64,000 bases of DNA from Scytonema sp. UIC 10036 (GTDB lineage Bacteria > Cyanobacteriota > Cyanobacteriia > Cyanobacteriales > Nostocaceae). Positions 63,830 through 64,000 of the stretch are shown here, piece after piece. The first letter of the stretch is position 1, and each line of letters opens with the position of its first letter. The translations under genes were made by a program, and so were the position numbers. The notes beneath the pieces are model-generated. The model did not search any database. It worked only from the letters and a program-made list of their open reading frames with translations, and had not been told where the DNA came from. The DNA is taken from positions 1-64,000 of the forward strand of contig NZ_WJFC01000047.1 in NCBI RefSeq assembly GCF_009725235.1, given 5' to 3'.

Positions 63830-64000
63830 TTAGCTACTCTCGTTTAGATGTCAAACTCCAGCTTTCAGCTTTTTACTGACTGCTAACGGCTGACCGAGGG
63901 ATTCATTTTAAGACTTGTAAACGATTGTTCAAGTCTTTTAACGTATTACTAATATTATCGTGCGAGATCAAAAGCTGCTAATTATCCTGAAAAAATGACT

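Overview
The window looks like chromosome of a filamentous, probably heterocyst-forming cyanobacterium (Nostocales; the genus cannot be fixed from here). Evidence: many GCGATCGC (HIP1-type) octamers, 7-bp tandem repeats (STRRs) in most intergenic spaces, the fbp-tal-zwf-opcA pentose-phosphate cluster, sphR/sphS/phoU/PhoX phosphate genes, a CrtW carotenoid ketolase, an SLH-domain porin, and several small protein families I associate with cyanobacteria.

Layout. 0-10 kb: a DUF3318-like protein, a small CxxC protein, an SLH porin, a Crp-family regulator, then the phosphate genes phoX, phoU, sphS and sphR. 10-17 kb: two paralogous coiled-coil proteins, an ester-cyclase-like protein, a 139-bp MITE with intact target duplication, hisA, a DUF3593/DUF2499 membrane pair, csaB, and a Uma2 gene broken by one stop codon. 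17.8-25.5 kb: a six-gene co-directional island I read as a MoxR/vWA conflict (defence or stress) system: a protease with an effector-associated-domain-like N-terminus, two unassigned proteins, a MoxR AAA+ ATPase, a vWA protein, and a RelA/SpoT-type alarmone enzyme with a grafted N-terminal module and no TGS domain. 26-29 kb: two small orphan ORFs, an HTH/PIN toxin-antitoxin pair, and cbiA. 29-35 kb: opcA, zwf, tal and fbp, separated by hairpin-forming heptad repeats. 35-40.5 kb: an RRM protein, a small conserved protein, and a class II ribonucleotide reductase (nrdJ) carrying both a 396-residue intein and a 331-nt group I intron that splits the catalytic NPCGE motif.

40.6-57.5 kb: a PPOX flavoprotein, a large NACHT-HEAT NTPase, a frameshifted Uma2 relic, cysE, two exported proteins, a two-gene unit (SF1 helicase with a RelE-like N-terminus plus a membrane-anchored coiled-coil protein) behind a palindromic operator-like site, an orphan antitoxin, a rhodanese, hrcA, two tandem membrane paralogues and crtW. 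57.6-64 kb: a 208-bp palindromic element, a high-light-inducible protein gene disrupted by a 35-bp palindromic insertion, a GAF/PP2C phosphatase, ftsY, nusB and a DUF502 protein.

The strongest leads are the MoxR/vWA/alarmone island, the doubly interrupted nrdJ, the RelE-helicase unit, and direct evidence that very small repeats are mobile here (MITE with target duplication, hli gene disrupted by a 35-mer, repeat-derived insertions in reading frames). I saw no tRNA, rRNA, CRISPR array or intact transposase. All family names come from motif reading; no database search was run.
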